Source: Dethiosulfatibacter sp.
GTDB taxonomy: Bacteria; Bacillota_A; Clostridia; Tissierellales; Dethiosulfatibacteraceae
Assembly: GCA_019084435.1 (NCBI GenBank)
Contig: JAHRFV010000052.1
Location: 1 to 34,271 of the forward strand
Direction of reading: 5' to 3'
Length of the DNA: 34,271 nt
Shown: positions 1 to 7,954 of the stretch, in pieces
Numbering within the stretch: the first letter of the stretch is position 1
How the letters are laid out: each line of letters begins with the position of its first letter
Notes under the pieces: generated by a model
What the model saw: only the letters and a program-made list of their open reading frames with translations
What the model was told of the DNA's origin: nothing
Databases searched by the model: none
Position numbers and translations under genes: made by a program

Positions 1-1
1 C

Positions 2-469
2 ACACTGGCTTTTATTAATGCGATGTCAAGCATTATGGTTCCCTTCACAGGGCAGAATTTCGGTGCAGGAAAAATAGACCGGATACGTGAAGGTATGAAA
101 ATCAGCAGGAAAATGATTTTTATATATGGCTTCGTTATATTAATTATTCTAAACTTGAAAGCAAGATTTATTGCACCGATATTCAATGACAGCATTGAGG
201 TGCAAAGAGTGACAATATTGTACCTTTCCATAATCCCTATCAGTTATGGATTTCAAGGTATGCTTCTGAATAATGTCGCAATACTGAATGCAATCAATAA
301 ACCGATTCAAGCTGCTGGATTATCTACTTTACAGATGACCGCGGTGTACCTGCCGATTGCCCTGATACTATCGAGTAATTTTGGAATATATGGTGTGTTT
401 GGCGCTTTGGTTGTCGCTTATGTTATTGGTGGCTTGGTTATGTACTGGTATACTTGGAAGAGCCTATAA
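2..469 (+). CDS. MATE-family multidrug/sodium antiporter, C-terminal part
   Basis: The window opens inside this gene: the frame is open from base 2 and an internal ATG at 23 is not the true start. The readable part (about 155 residues) has the MATE-type motif GQNFGAGKIDRIREG followed by four or five hydrophobic segments, matching the C-terminal half of a 12-helix MATE exporter. Such proteins use Na+ or H+ gradients to export cationic drugs or metabolites across the inner membrane. It ends with TAA at 467-469, and a terminator-like palindrome follows at once. The N-terminal two thirds lie outside the window, so substrate and operon context cannot be judged. The family call is fairly secure; the substrate is unknown. 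Confidence 0.82.
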   Translation, partial: TLAFINAMSSIMVPFTGQNFGAGKIDRIREGMKISRKMIFIYGFVILIILNLKARFIAPIFNDSIEVQRVTILYLSIIPISYGFQGMLLNNVAILNAINKPIQAAGLSTLQMTAVYLPIALILSSNFGIYGVFGALVVAYVIGGLVMYWYTWKSL

Positions 470-485
470 GTATTGAGTAATTTAA

Positions 486-519
486 GAGAATGCAAAATAT
501 TTTGCATTTTCTTTTTTTT
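486..519 (+). terminator. Probable intrinsic terminator after the MATE gene
   Basis: A perfect inverted repeat (489-508, core GCAAAATATTTTGC) is followed by a T-rich run to 519. It lies 17 bases after the MATE stop codon. The stem is AT-rich, so termination may be weak. The same palindrome core recurs at 2375-2388, where no terminator is expected, so it may mainly be a protein-binding site. Confidence 0.55.
489..508. promoter_or_regulatory. Candidate operator for the sigma-54 activator (self-regulation)
   Basis: This 20-bp perfect palindrome shares the 14-bp core GCAAAATATTTTGC with the site at 2374-2389 upstream of the ornithine promoter. Its right half overlaps the apparent -35 element (502-507) of the activator gene at 566. 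A dimeric Fis-type HTH protein bound here would be expected to block its own promoter. The shared sequence is observed; binding is inferred. Confidence 0.5.
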
Positions 520-530
520 AGCGGTATAAT
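502..530 (+). promoter_or_regulatory. Sigma-A promoter of the activator gene
   Basis: TTGCAT (502-507) and a consensus TATAAT (525-530) are separated by 17 bp. The expected start near 537 leaves a short leader with ribosome site AAGAGG at 552-557 before the ATG at 566. Confidence 0.6.
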
Positions 531-565
531 TGTTTTATAAAAATAAAACTTAAGAGGCTTATAAA

Positions 566-1966
566 ATGAACAAGTTAAAGGTCTATGAACAGATATTGGC
601 TAAGCTTGAAGAAGGTGTTCACGTGGTCAATGAAGAGGGCAAAACGGTGATTTATAATAAAGCCATGGCTGAGATTGAAGGTATGAAAGCAGAGGATGTT
701 ATTGAGGAAAATCTTCTCCAGGTCCTTCCAGCTTTGGGTTATGAAAGTACACATATGGAGGTGCTTAAGAAAGGTAAGCCTATTAAATCAAAGTATCAGG
801 AGTATATCTCGAAGCAAGGTAAAAAAATAGTGGCTGTAAACTCTACCTATCCGATTATGGAAAAGGGTAGAATTGTTGGCAGTTTTGAGATATCCAAAGA
901 CATAACCTATATGCGTAAAATGTCAGAAAAAATGCTGGAGCTATATTCGGAGGTTGTTGATTCCAAAAAAGGCTCATTTTCATTTAATGATATATTGGGT
1001 AATTCGAAAGAAATAATAGATATCATCGAGCAATGCAAGCAAGTAGCTGTCACTTCTTCCAATGTCCTTATAGTTGGCGATTCAGGTACTGGGAAGGAAA
1101 TGTTTGCCCAAAGCATCCACAACGCAAGCCTTAGAAGGGATAAGCCCATTGTTGCGGAAAATTGTGCAGCTATCCCAGAGAATCTTTTGGAAAGTATTTT
1201 GTTTGGAACTACTAAAGGCAGTTTCACAGGCGCAGAAAACAAAGAAGGATTATTGAAGCAAGTTGATGGTGGAACATTGATATTGGATGAAATCAATTCA
1301 ATGCCAATGTCTCTACAGTCTAAGATTTTAAGAGTTCTTGAAACCAAGAGATACAGACCCATCGGATCTAATGTGGAAAATCATGTCGATGTTAGGATAA
1401 TAGCCATTACAAATAAAGACCCTATTGAACTGGTAAAGGAAGGAAAGTTGAGAGAAGATCTGTTTTATCGGCTTAGTGTCATTAATATCAGAATACCAAA
1501 CTTACAGGAAAGAAAGGGTGATATAGAGTTTTTCACTGATTACTACATCAAGTACTATGAGGAGGTATTGAATAAAAAGCTTAAAGGGGTTTCCAGTGAG
1601 GTTTTGCGGTTTTTCAAAAAATATGAGTGGCCAGGGAATATAAGGGAGCTCAAGCACATCATTGAAGGCGCAATGAGTATGATGAAAGATGGGGAGACAT
1701 TGCAGCTGAAGCATATGCCTTATTATATCCAGAATATTCTTAATCTAAGTGCTGGTAATTCCAATTCTTTTTACACTGAAGATAAAGCTGAGAAAATTAC
1801 CAGCAAGCAAAGAACACTTGAAGAAGTCATGGGTGAAATTGAAAAGGATATCATCATTAAGTTGTTTCACGAAAATGGCAACAATATCAGTAAAACAGCT
1901 GAAATTTTGGGAATTAAAAGGCAGGGTCTTCAGTATAAGCTTAGAAAATATAGGATAGGAATATGA
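566..1966 (+). CDS. Sigma-54-dependent transcriptional activator (PAS, AAA+, Fis HTH)
   Basis: A 466-residue bacterial enhancer-binding protein. Residues 1-120 look like a PAS sensor domain. The AAA+ core spans about 140-380, with Walker A GDSGTGKE (171-178), the sigma-54 contact loop as GSFTGA (218-223, Ser replacing the usual Ala), Walker B LILDE (238-242) and the arginine-finger region LREDLFYRL. The C-terminus is a Fis-type helix-turn-helix (NISKTAEILGIKRQGLQYKL). The family uses ATP hydrolysis to open sigma-54 RNA polymerase complexes in response to a signal read by the N-terminal domain. A well-spaced -24/-12 promoter lies before ord at 2479, and the palindrome upstream of it also lies at this gene's own promoter. 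The protein is therefore the likely activator of ornithine degradation. The ligand is not known; ornithine or a product is a reasonable guess. Confidence 0.93.
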   Translation: MNKLKVYEQILAKLEEGVHVVNEEGKTVIYNKAMAEIEGMKAEDVIEENLLQVLPALGYESTHMEVLKKGKPIKSKYQEYISKQGKKIVAVNSTYPIMEKGRIVGSFEISKDITYMRKMSEKMLELYSEVVDSKKGSFSFNDILGNSKEIIDIIEQCKQVAVTSSNVLIVGDSGTGKEMFAQSIHNASLRRDKPIVAENCAAIPENLLESILFGTTKGSFTGAENKEGLLKQVDGGTLILDEINSMPMSLQSKILRVLETKRYRPIGSNVENHVDVRIIAITNKDPIELVKEGKLREDLFYRLSVINIRIPNLQERKGDIEFFTDYYIKYYEEVLNKKLKGVSSEVLRFFKKYEWPGNIRELKHIIEGAMSMMKDGETLQLKHMPYYIQNILNLSAGNSNSFYTEDKAEKITSKQRTLEEVMGEIEKDIIIKLFHENGNNISKTAEILGIKRQGLQYKLRKYRIGI

Positions 1967-2297
1967 TGGATCCTATCACCACAGCAAAAAATGACGCTAT
2001 CAGCACCGCTCCAGCTGCCGCGTCTTTTGCTTTCTCAGCACTTTCAAGGTATTCGTCGGTAATCATATCCACAATTTTCTCAATAGCAGTGTTAACAATC
2101 TCCAAAGTCAATACAAGGCATGAAATAATAAAAAGCATAATCCAGTGGATAGAAGAAATGCTCAACAATAATCCGACTACAGTCGTAAGAATCAGCATCA
2201 TCAATTGTATGCGAAAATTTCTTTGGGTTTTATAAACGTATGAGATACCTCTTGAAGCATACTTGAAAGAATTGATAATTTTTTTCAGGACAATCAC
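1941..2297 (-). CDS. dgkA: DgkA-family membrane lipid kinase (diacylglycerol or undecaprenol kinase)
   Basis: 118 residues, the usual length for prokaryotic DgkA. It has the signature LEIVNTAIEKIVD, a later KDAAAGAVLIAS stretch and three hydrophobic helices. In Gram-positive bacteria this family mostly phosphorylates undecaprenol in the cytoplasmic membrane, which feeds the cell-wall lipid carrier. The gene converges on the activator gene and overlaps its last 26 bases. The reading frame begins with GTG at 2297, but the ribosome site GTGGGG abuts that codon and the predicted transcript start is only about five bases upstream. Either the mRNA is nearly leaderless or a rare downstream start is used. 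The family is clear; the exact start and lipid substrate are not. Confidence 0.88.
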   Translation of the reverse strand: MIVLKKIINSFKYASRGISYVYKTQRNFRIQLMMLILTTVVGLLLSISSIHWIMLFIISCLVLTLEIVNTAIEKIVDMITDEYLESAEKAKDAAAGAVLIASFFAVVIGSIIFLSYIF

Positions 2298-2308
2298 CCC
2301 ACTGTATA

Positions 2309-2337
2309 ATCATAAATCCATTTTGCAGTAGTGTCAA
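2309..2337 (-). promoter_or_regulatory. Sigma-A promoter for the DgkA gene
   Basis: On the minus strand TTGACA (2332-2337) and TATGAT (2309-2314) are separated by 17 bp. The predicted start near 2302 is only a few bases from the GTG at 2297. Confidence 0.55.
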
Positions 2338-2373
2338 GAAATTAGAAAGAGCAAAAAAAGTGGCGTATTAAAA

Positions 2374-2389
2374 AGCAAAATATTTTGCT
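2374..2389. promoter_or_regulatory. Candidate enhancer (upstream activating site) for the ornithine operon
   Basis: The perfect 16-bp palindrome AGCAAAATATTTTGCT is centred about 124 bp before the expected sigma-54 transcription start, a normal distance for an enhancer-binding protein. Its 14-bp core is identical to that of the palindrome at the activator gene's own promoter. This is the strongest evidence for which protein binds here, but binding itself is inferred. Confidence 0.65.
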
Positions 2390-2478
2390 AATTTAAACAT
2401 AGAGAAAACGATTTCAGATCTAGAAGCTTAAGGACGTCTGGAATGAATGGGCCTGACAAGTCATTGAATATATGCAAG

Positions 2479-2495
2479 TTGGCATGGTTTATGCA
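2479..2495 (+). promoter_or_regulatory. Sigma-54 (-24/-12) promoter of the ornithine operon
   Basis: TTGGCATGGTTTATGCA has the invariant GG at 2481-2482 and GC at 2493-2494, exactly 12 bp apart as sigma-54 promoters require, and closely fits TGGCAC-N5-TTGCA. Transcription would start near 2505, about 90 bases before ord. No convincing sigma-A promoter was seen in the same interval on the plus strand. Confidence 0.75.
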
Positions 2496-2518
2496 TAATT
2501 TTAGGTAGAATTAAATTT

Positions 2519-2558
2519 TTGACTTACCTATGCCAAGAACTGTCAAGGGTAAGCATAG
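2519..2558 (+). other. Ornithine-operon leader with overlapping complementary segments
   Basis: Three short segments have complements arranged in the same order rather than nested: TTGAC (2519-2523) with GTCAA (2542-2546), CTTACC (2523-2528) with GGTAAG (2548-2553), and CTATGC (2528-2533) with GCATAG (2553-2558). Neighbouring pairs share a base or cross, so they are alternatives or a pseudoknot. The function is unknown and the pairing could be chance. The rest of 2298-2593 holds only the promoters and palindrome listed separately and the GGAGGAG ribosome site. Confidence 0.3.
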
Positions 2559-2593
2559 AAATCTGTTGATAAAATAAAAATTTGGAGGAGAAC

Positions 2594-3637
2594 ATGAAAG
2601 AGAACGTAAAGGTAATTATATGGGGATTGGGAGCTATGGGATCAGGTATAGCTGATATGCTTCTAAGCAAAAAAGGGGTTGAAATTGTAGGCGTTGTTGG
2701 AAGAGGAAAGAAAATAGGAACTAGCATGTATGACTATCTTAATACAGAAAAGGGAGATAGAAAAGATGTTTTATTGGGTTCATATGAGGATATTATTACT
2801 GAAAAAGCTGCAGATGTAGCTGTTTTATGTACCGATTCCTTCACTAAAGAAGCCTTTGACAAAATCAAGTACTGTCTTGAGAAAAAAATTAATGTTGTAT
2901 CAAGTGCAGAGGAAATGGCTTACCCATGGGCTCAGGAGCCTGAACTTTCTAAAAAGATAGACGATCTAGCAAAAGAGAATGGCGTATCGGTTTTGGGAAC
3001 TGGAATCAATCCCGGTTTAATAATGGATTTACTGGCTGTTTGCCTCACCGGTTGTATGACTGATGTGCAATCAATAGAGTGCAAGAGAGTAAACAGCTTA
3101 TCTCCATTTGGTCCAAAGGTTATGGAGGAACAGGGCGTTGGCATCACAAAAGAAGAATTTTTAGCAGGTGTTAAAAATGATACTTTATCTGGGCATGTCG
3201 GTTTTCCTGAATCTGTTCACATGATAGCTGATGCAATCGGTTGGAAAGTTGATAAATTCGAACAACAAATGGATCCCATTATGACAACTGTTGATAGAAA
3301 ATCTAAATACGGATTTGCAAAAGCAGGTAATGTCACAGGGGTCAATATGAGAGGGCAAGGATATGTCAATGGCGAACTGAAGATCGACATGAAGCATCCA
3401 CAGCAGATAGAGCCTGAAATGGAAGGAACCCAAACAGGTGACTATATTACTATAAAAGGAACACCTGAAGTTAACATGTCAATCAAACCAGAGGTAGATG
3501 GCGGTTTGGGAACAATTGCAATGTGCGTCAACATGATTCCACATATTATTAATGCTGCACCAGGATTGAAAACAATGATCGATCTGCCCGTACCGAGAGC
3601 TATCATGGGAGATTTTAGGGATTTTGTTAACAAATAA
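2594..3637 (+). CDS. ord: 2,4-diaminopentanoate dehydrogenase
   Basis: 347 residues. The N-terminus is a Rossmann NAD(P)-binding fold with GLGAMG at 11-16, and the protein resembles the dihydrodipicolinate-reductase-like family that includes Ord of Clostridium sticklandii. It oxidatively deaminates 2,4-diaminopentanoate to 2-amino-4-ketopentanoate, releasing ammonia and NAD(P)H. The start was set at ATG 2594, seven bases after GGAGGAG (2584-2590); a TTG four codons earlier lies inside the ribosome site. It is the first gene of the sigma-54 operon, directly before the thiolase subunits that use its product. Position and neighbours make the assignment firm. Confidence 0.93.
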   Translation: MKENVKVIIWGLGAMGSGIADMLLSKKGVEIVGVVGRGKKIGTSMYDYLNTEKGDRKDVLLGSYEDIITEKAADVAVLCTDSFTKEAFDKIKYCLEKKINVVSSAEEMAYPWAQEPELSKKIDDLAKENGVSVLGTGINPGLIMDLLAVCLTGCMTDVQSIECKRVNSLSPFGPKVMEEQGVGITKEEFLAGVKNDTLSGHVGFPESVHMIADAIGWKVDKFEQQMDPIMTTVDRKSKYGFAKAGNVTGVNMRGQGYVNGELKIDMKHPQQIEPEMEGTQTGDYITIKGTPEVNMSIKPEVDGGLGTIAMCVNMIPHIINAAPGLKTMIDLPVPRAIMGDFRDFVNK

Positions 3638-3650
3638 GAAGGAGGCAATG

Positions 3651-3968
3651 ATGAAAGCGAAAAAAGGAGATTGGGTCAGAATCTACAATATTCTTCTGAC
3701 ACCCGATCAACGAGCTCCGCAAGTTCCAGAGGACACCAGCAAAGTGCCGATGGAATTGTGGGATAAGGGCTTTTTAATAAACGAAACAGCTGAAATAGGT
3801 GAACAAGTAACTGTCGAAACCTATATTGGCAGGGAAATAAACGGGGAACTTATAGAGATTAACCCATCTTATGACCATGATTATGGCAAATGTGTCCCAG
3901 AACTGTTGTATATTGGTCGACAAGTAAAAAGCTTATTGAAAGAAGGTGAATCTGATGACCAGAGATAA
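3651..3968 (+). CDS. ortA: 2-amino-4-ketopentanoate thiolase, alpha subunit
   Basis: A 105-residue protein beginning MKAKKGDWVRIYNILL, the conserved opening of OrtA. With OrtB it cleaves 2-amino-4-ketopentanoate with coenzyme A to acetyl-CoA and alanine (reported as D-alanine). Two adjacent ATGs exist at 3648 and 3651. GGAGG at 3641-3645 is only two bases from the first and five from the second, so 3651 was preferred. It begins 13 bases after ord ends and overlaps ortB by 14 bases, which suggests coupled translation and equal dosage of the two subunits. No catalytic residues can be named by eye. Confidence 0.92.
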   Translation: MKAKKGDWVRIYNILLTPDQRAPQVPEDTSKVPMELWDKGFLINETAEIGEQVTVETYIGREINGELIEINPSYDHDYGKCVPELLYIGRQVKSLLKEGESDDQR

Positions 3969-5361
3969 CAGCTATAATGCGGTTATGGCTAGAAAATCAG
4001 AGATCATGAAAGCCTCTGTTGGGATTGACTATCAGGATTTTGAATCCGGTGGCATAGCCTTTGACTATGATAGAATGATGAGAGAAACCGGCTATTCTTT
4101 AGAAGAAATGATCAAAATTCAGAGTGAGGCTGGTGTCGGGAATACACCTTTGTTGGAGCTTAAAAATATTACAGCTTTAGCTAGAAAATACGCAGGACCC
4201 GGAAAGGGTGCTAGAATCTTTCTAAAGGATGAGGCATCCAATCCATCTGGCAGTTTCAAAGCCAGGAGAGCTGCTATCAGCGTTTACCATGCTAAGAAGC
4301 TGGGATACAAAGGTGTTATAGCAGCCACAAGCGGTAATTATGGTGCGGCGGTTGCCAGCCAAGCATGTATCAGAGGGTTGAATTGTATTATTGTCCAGGA
4401 ATGTTATGATTCCAGAGGAAAAGGGCAGCCTGAAATAGTAGAGAAAGCAAGGAAGTGCGAGGCATATGGCGCTGAAGTTGTTCAACTTTCTGTTGGGCCC
4501 GAGCTTTTTTATTATTTTCTGATGCTGCTGGAAGATACAGGTTACTTCAATGCCTCGTTATACACACCATTTGGTATAGCTGGAGTCGAAACCTTAGGCC
4601 ATGAATTGGCCGACCAGATGATGAAAAGAGAGGGAAGACTTCCAGATGCTGTCATAGCGACAAATGCTGGTGGTGGAAATCTGACAGGAACAGCTAGAGG
4701 ACTAATCAAATACGGAGCTGAAAATGTACAAATCATAGCAGCCAGTGTCAATTTGAAAGGTTTGCACATGGCTAGCGACATACAGTTCAACAAGAAGTCA
4801 TTCACCACAGGGCATACAGGATTTGGCATGCCATTCACAACATGGCCGGATCGTTCTGATGTACCTAGATCAGCAGGAAGACCATTGAGATATATGGATA
4901 GATATGTTACGGTAAATCAGGGTGAAGTTTTTTACACCACTGAAATGTTGGCACAGCTTGAGGGATTGGAACGAGGTCCGGCAGGGAATACTTCACTGGC
5001 AGCCGCTTTCTCCATAGCGCAAGAAATGGATAAAGATCAGATTCTAGTCGTTCAGGAAACAGAATACACTGGCGCTGGCAAACACATACAACCACAGCTG
5101 ACATTTGCTAGGGAGAATGGTATAGACATAATGGCAGGCAATCCAAAAGAAGAGATACCGGGCAAGAATATCATACTGCCTCATCATCCGGGATTGATAA
5201 AAGTTGTTGACTTGGATATGTTGACCTTGAGAGAATCATATGTGAAAAATTGCATAGAAAATACAGGAATTAAAAATCCGACAGATGATGATCTGGCCTT
5301 TATGGCAGCAGATTCCAAAACCAGTATTGAGTTTGTTAAATCTTTAGTAGAAAGGATATAA
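3955..5361 (+). CDS. ortB: 2-amino-4-ketopentanoate thiolase, beta subunit (PLP)
   Basis: 468 residues of the fold-type II PLP family (threonine synthase and cysteine synthase relatives). The motif SGSFKARRA places the cofactor-binding lysine at residue 102, and a glycine-rich phosphate loop TNAGGGNLTG follows later. The OrtA-OrtB pair carries out the CoA-dependent thiolytic cleavage that yields acetyl-CoA and alanine. The start is ATG 3955, eight bases after AAGG; an in-frame GTG at 3946 overlaps that ribosome site. Viewed alone it could be called a threonine synthase-like protein, but its place between ortA and oraS decides the role. Confidence 0.93.
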   Translation: MTRDNSYNAVMARKSEIMKASVGIDYQDFESGGIAFDYDRMMRETGYSLEEMIKIQSEAGVGNTPLLELKNITALARKYAGPGKGARIFLKDEASNPSGSFKARRAAISVYHAKKLGYKGVIAATSGNYGAAVASQACIRGLNCIIVQECYDSRGKGQPEIVEKARKCEAYGAEVVQLSVGPELFYYFLMLLEDTGYFNASLYTPFGIAGVETLGHELADQMMKREGRLPDAVIATNAGGGNLTGTARGLIKYGAENVQIIAASVNLKGLHMASDIQFNKKSFTTGHTGFGMPFTTWPDRSDVPRSAGRPLRYMDRYVTVNQGEVFYTTEMLAQLEGLERGPAGNTSLAAAFSIAQEMDKDQILVVQETEYTGAGKHIQPQLTFARENGIDIMAGNPKEEIPGKNIILPHHPGLIKVVDLDMLTLRESYVKNCIENTGIKNPTDDDLAFMAADSKTSIEFVKSLVERI

Positions 5362-5366
5362 ACCAA

Positions 5367-5744
5367 ATGAAAGGCTATTTGAAACGAGAAGATGATTTTG
5401 AGATTAGAAGACAACATCTTGATGGCTTATCGAATGAAGAACTAAAACAAAAATTTTGGGAGTTGGCGGAAAAAACTGTTGATCCACTATTGGAAATGGC
5501 AAGAACTCACACAAGTCCTTCAATTGAAAGATCTGTCCTACTGAGGATGGGGTTTTCAAGTATAGAAGCGAAGCCATTGGTCGATGGAGCTATCGATAGA
5601 GGTTTGATCGGAAAAGGTGTGGGGCATATTGTTTATAGAATATCAAAAGAAAAAAACATCCCCATTAGAGAAGCAGGTCTTCAGATGATTGAAGGAATGC
5701 ATTGGGATGACGCCTTGTCGATTTTCAAAGGAGGCCAAAAATAA
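5367..5744 (+). CDS. oraS: D-ornithine 4,5-aminomutase, small subunit
   Basis: 125 residues, close to the known small subunit of about 121. OraS binds OraE and is needed for the active heterodimer complex that isomerises D-ornithine to 2,4-diaminopentanoate. The protein is helical and charged with no membrane segment. It starts five bases after ortB ends, with only a weak GAAAGGA ribosome site about nine bases upstream. Its stop overlaps the oraE start as TAATG. The order oraS-oraE is that of the known cluster. Confidence 0.93.
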   Translation: MKGYLKREDDFEIRRQHLDGLSNEELKQKFWELAEKTVDPLLEMARTHTSPSIERSVLLRMGFSSIEAKPLVDGAIDRGLIGKGVGHIVYRISKEKNIPIREAGLQMIEGMHWDDALSIFKGGQK

Positions 5745-7954
5745 TGAAACATTATAATCCGAATGAAAAATTGGATATACACGATATTCTAAATGATCTG
5801 GAGAATTATAGGCCTAAGAGAAAAGGTTGGACATGGCGAAAAAAGGTAGATAATTTGGTGATGGGAGGACATGAGTACTCTGATTGCTCTGAACCACTTA
5901 AGAACTCCATAGGAATACCTGCCGCGGTACAATACTTTGACAATTTGAATCCTCAACCCCAGGAGACAATAACAACTGAGATTGCTTCGGGTAGATTTGA
6001 AGATGATATACGCAGAATGAGAATGGCAGCATGGCATGGAGCTGATCATATCATGGTTATCAGAACTGCAGGACAGTCACATTATGATGGGTTGATTGAA
6101 GGATCACCTCAAGGAATCGGTGGAATTCCTGTAACCAGAAAACAGGTTAGAGCACAAAGAAAGGCTTTGGATTTCATTGAAGATGAGGTGGGTAGACCCA
6201 TCAATTACCATTCATATGTATCAGGTGTCGCAGGCCCCGAAATTGCTGTCATGTTTGCAGAAGAAGGTGTCAATGGAGCGCATCAGGATCCTCAGTACAA
6301 CGTTTTATACAGGAACATCAACATGGTCAGATCTTTCGTGGATGCCGCAGAATCAAAAAAAGTCATGGCGCATGTCGATATGGCTCAAATTGACGGTGCC
6401 CATAACGCAAACGCCACAGCAAGAGACGCATGGAAGGTAATGCCTGAACTGATGGTTCAACACGCGATTAATTCCATGTATTCATTTAAGGCGGGAATGA
6501 AAAAGGAAAATATTGCTTTGTCAACAGTTCCTCCTTCTGCAGCTCCTGTTCCTTGCACAAAATATGACTTGCCTTATGCAGTTGCCCTGCGTGATTTATT
6601 TACAGAGTATAAAATGAGAGCGCAGCAGAACACAAAATACATCACATCATCATCAAGGGAAGCGACAGTGACGCACGTTATGAATATGCTGATATCAAAA
6701 ATGACAAGAGCCGATATACAGTCAACTATCACACCGGATGAGGGCAGGAATGTACCTTGGCACATGTATAATATAGAGGCTTGTGACACCGCCAGCCAGA
6801 CTTTAGTTGGTCTGGACGGATTGTTGGAGATGATTGACCTGAAGACTGAGGGTTTTCTACCGGAGAAGGTAAGGGAGTTAAAAGAGAGATCGGTACTTTA
6901 CTTCGAGGAACTTCTGGAGGTCGGTGGTTATTTCGAGGCTGTGGAAAAAGGGTTTTTTGTCGACTCAGGCATGTATCCTGAAAGAAACGGCGATGGAATC
7001 GGAAGAAAAATCCACGACGGTATCGGGGCAAACACTGTTTACAAGAGAGATGATGATTATTTTGCGCCGGTTACAGCACACTTCGGTTACAATAATGTAG
7101 CTCAATATGATAAAGATGCAGTAGATAATCCAGCCTCATTGATAGGTGGATGTACATTGGAAGATCCGGATAAGATTATTTTTATTGATGAATTAGACGA
7201 AAACGATAATGTGAACGTCAGAATGGTAGAATCAGAAAAGTACAGAAACACCAATATGATTAAACCTGAAATGGAATGGTTGGCTGATGGTACGGTAGTT
7301 GTAGAGATTTGCCTTCCAACATCAAAAAGAGTCGCTGAGTTCGCAGCTGTTGAATTTGCCAAAAAGATGAACCTGAGAGATCCTGAGGCTATTCATGTGG
7401 AAGTTCTCCATCCGTCAGAAGGTGTCAGAGTTCAGGTTAAAGGCAAGCTTGATTTTGATCTGGATATGTCAACGCTGGAAATACCGGAAGAGCCTGAAAT
7501 ACTCAGCTTCGATGAACTGTGGGATGAAATCGAAAAAAATCCCATGAAGGTTGTTGCCGCAACGGTAGGTCAGGATGAGCACTCTGTAGGATTGAGAGAA
7601 GTCATTGATATCAAACACGGTGGTATAGAAAAATTTGGCATAGAAGTTGAGTATCTGGGGACGTCATGTCCTTTGGAAAAACTGGTGGATGCTGCTATAG
7701 AACTAAATGCGGATGCTATAATGGCGTCAACAATTATTAGCCATGACGATGTTCATTACAAAAATATGAAAAGAATCCATGAGCTTTGTGTAGAAAAAGG
7801 CATCAGGGACAAAGTCATCATTATCACCGGAGGAACACAAGTCACTCCGGAAATAGCAGTGCAGAGCGGTGTTGACGCAGGCTTCGGAAAAGGCTCCAAG
7901 GGTATTCATGTTGCAACTTTTCTTGTGAAGAAGAGAAAGGAAATGCAGAAATGA
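5744..7954 (+). CDS. oraE: D-ornithine 4,5-aminomutase, large subunit (B12 and PLP)
   Basis: 736 residues. The N-terminal two thirds form the TIM-barrel part; the C-terminal third carries the cobalamin-binding motif DEHSVG with the cobalt-ligand histidine at 613. Lys624, eleven residues later, matches the Schiff-base lysine of the C. sticklandii enzyme (His618 and Lys629 there), so both cofactor residues are kept at the known spacing. Adenosylcobalamin makes the radical, and PLP carries the migrating amino group from carbon 5 to carbon 4 of D-ornithine. AAAGGAGG at 5727-5734 precedes the ATG. The stop overlaps the next start in ATGA, tying expression to the presumed reactivating factor. Confidence 0.96.
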   Translation: MKHYNPNEKLDIHDILNDLENYRPKRKGWTWRKKVDNLVMGGHEYSDCSEPLKNSIGIPAAVQYFDNLNPQPQETITTEIASGRFEDDIRRMRMAAWHGADHIMVIRTAGQSHYDGLIEGSPQGIGGIPVTRKQVRAQRKALDFIEDEVGRPINYHSYVSGVAGPEIAVMFAEEGVNGAHQDPQYNVLYRNINMVRSFVDAAESKKVMAHVDMAQIDGAHNANATARDAWKVMPELMVQHAINSMYSFKAGMKKENIALSTVPPSAAPVPCTKYDLPYAVALRDLFTEYKMRAQQNTKYITSSSREATVTHVMNMLISKMTRADIQSTITPDEGRNVPWHMYNIEACDTASQTLVGLDGLLEMIDLKTEGFLPEKVRELKERSVLYFEELLEVGGYFEAVEKGFFVDSGMYPERNGDGIGRKIHDGIGANTVYKRDDDYFAPVTAHFGYNNVAQYDKDAVDNPASLIGGCTLEDPDKIIFIDELDENDNVNVRMVESEKYRNTNMIKPEMEWLADGTVVVEICLPTSKRVAEFAAVEFAKKMNLRDPEAIHVEVLHPSEGVRVQVKGKLDFDLDMSTLEIPEEPEILSFDELWDEIEKNPMKVVAATVGQDEHSVGLREVIDIKHGGIEKFGIEVEYLGTSCPLEKLVDAAIELNADAIMASTIISHDDVHYKNMKRIHELCVEKGIRDKVIIITGGTQVTPEIAVQSGVDAGFGKGSKGIHVATFLVKKRKEMQK

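Noticed and set aside
907..1362. 151-codon antisense open frame in the activator gene
   Set aside because: Shadow of a well-supported AAA+ coding sequence, with no ribosome site or recognisable motifs.
3955..5361. Threonine synthase
   Set aside because: Same PLP fold, but the neighbours ortA and oraS and the overlap with ortA define it as the thiolase beta subunit.
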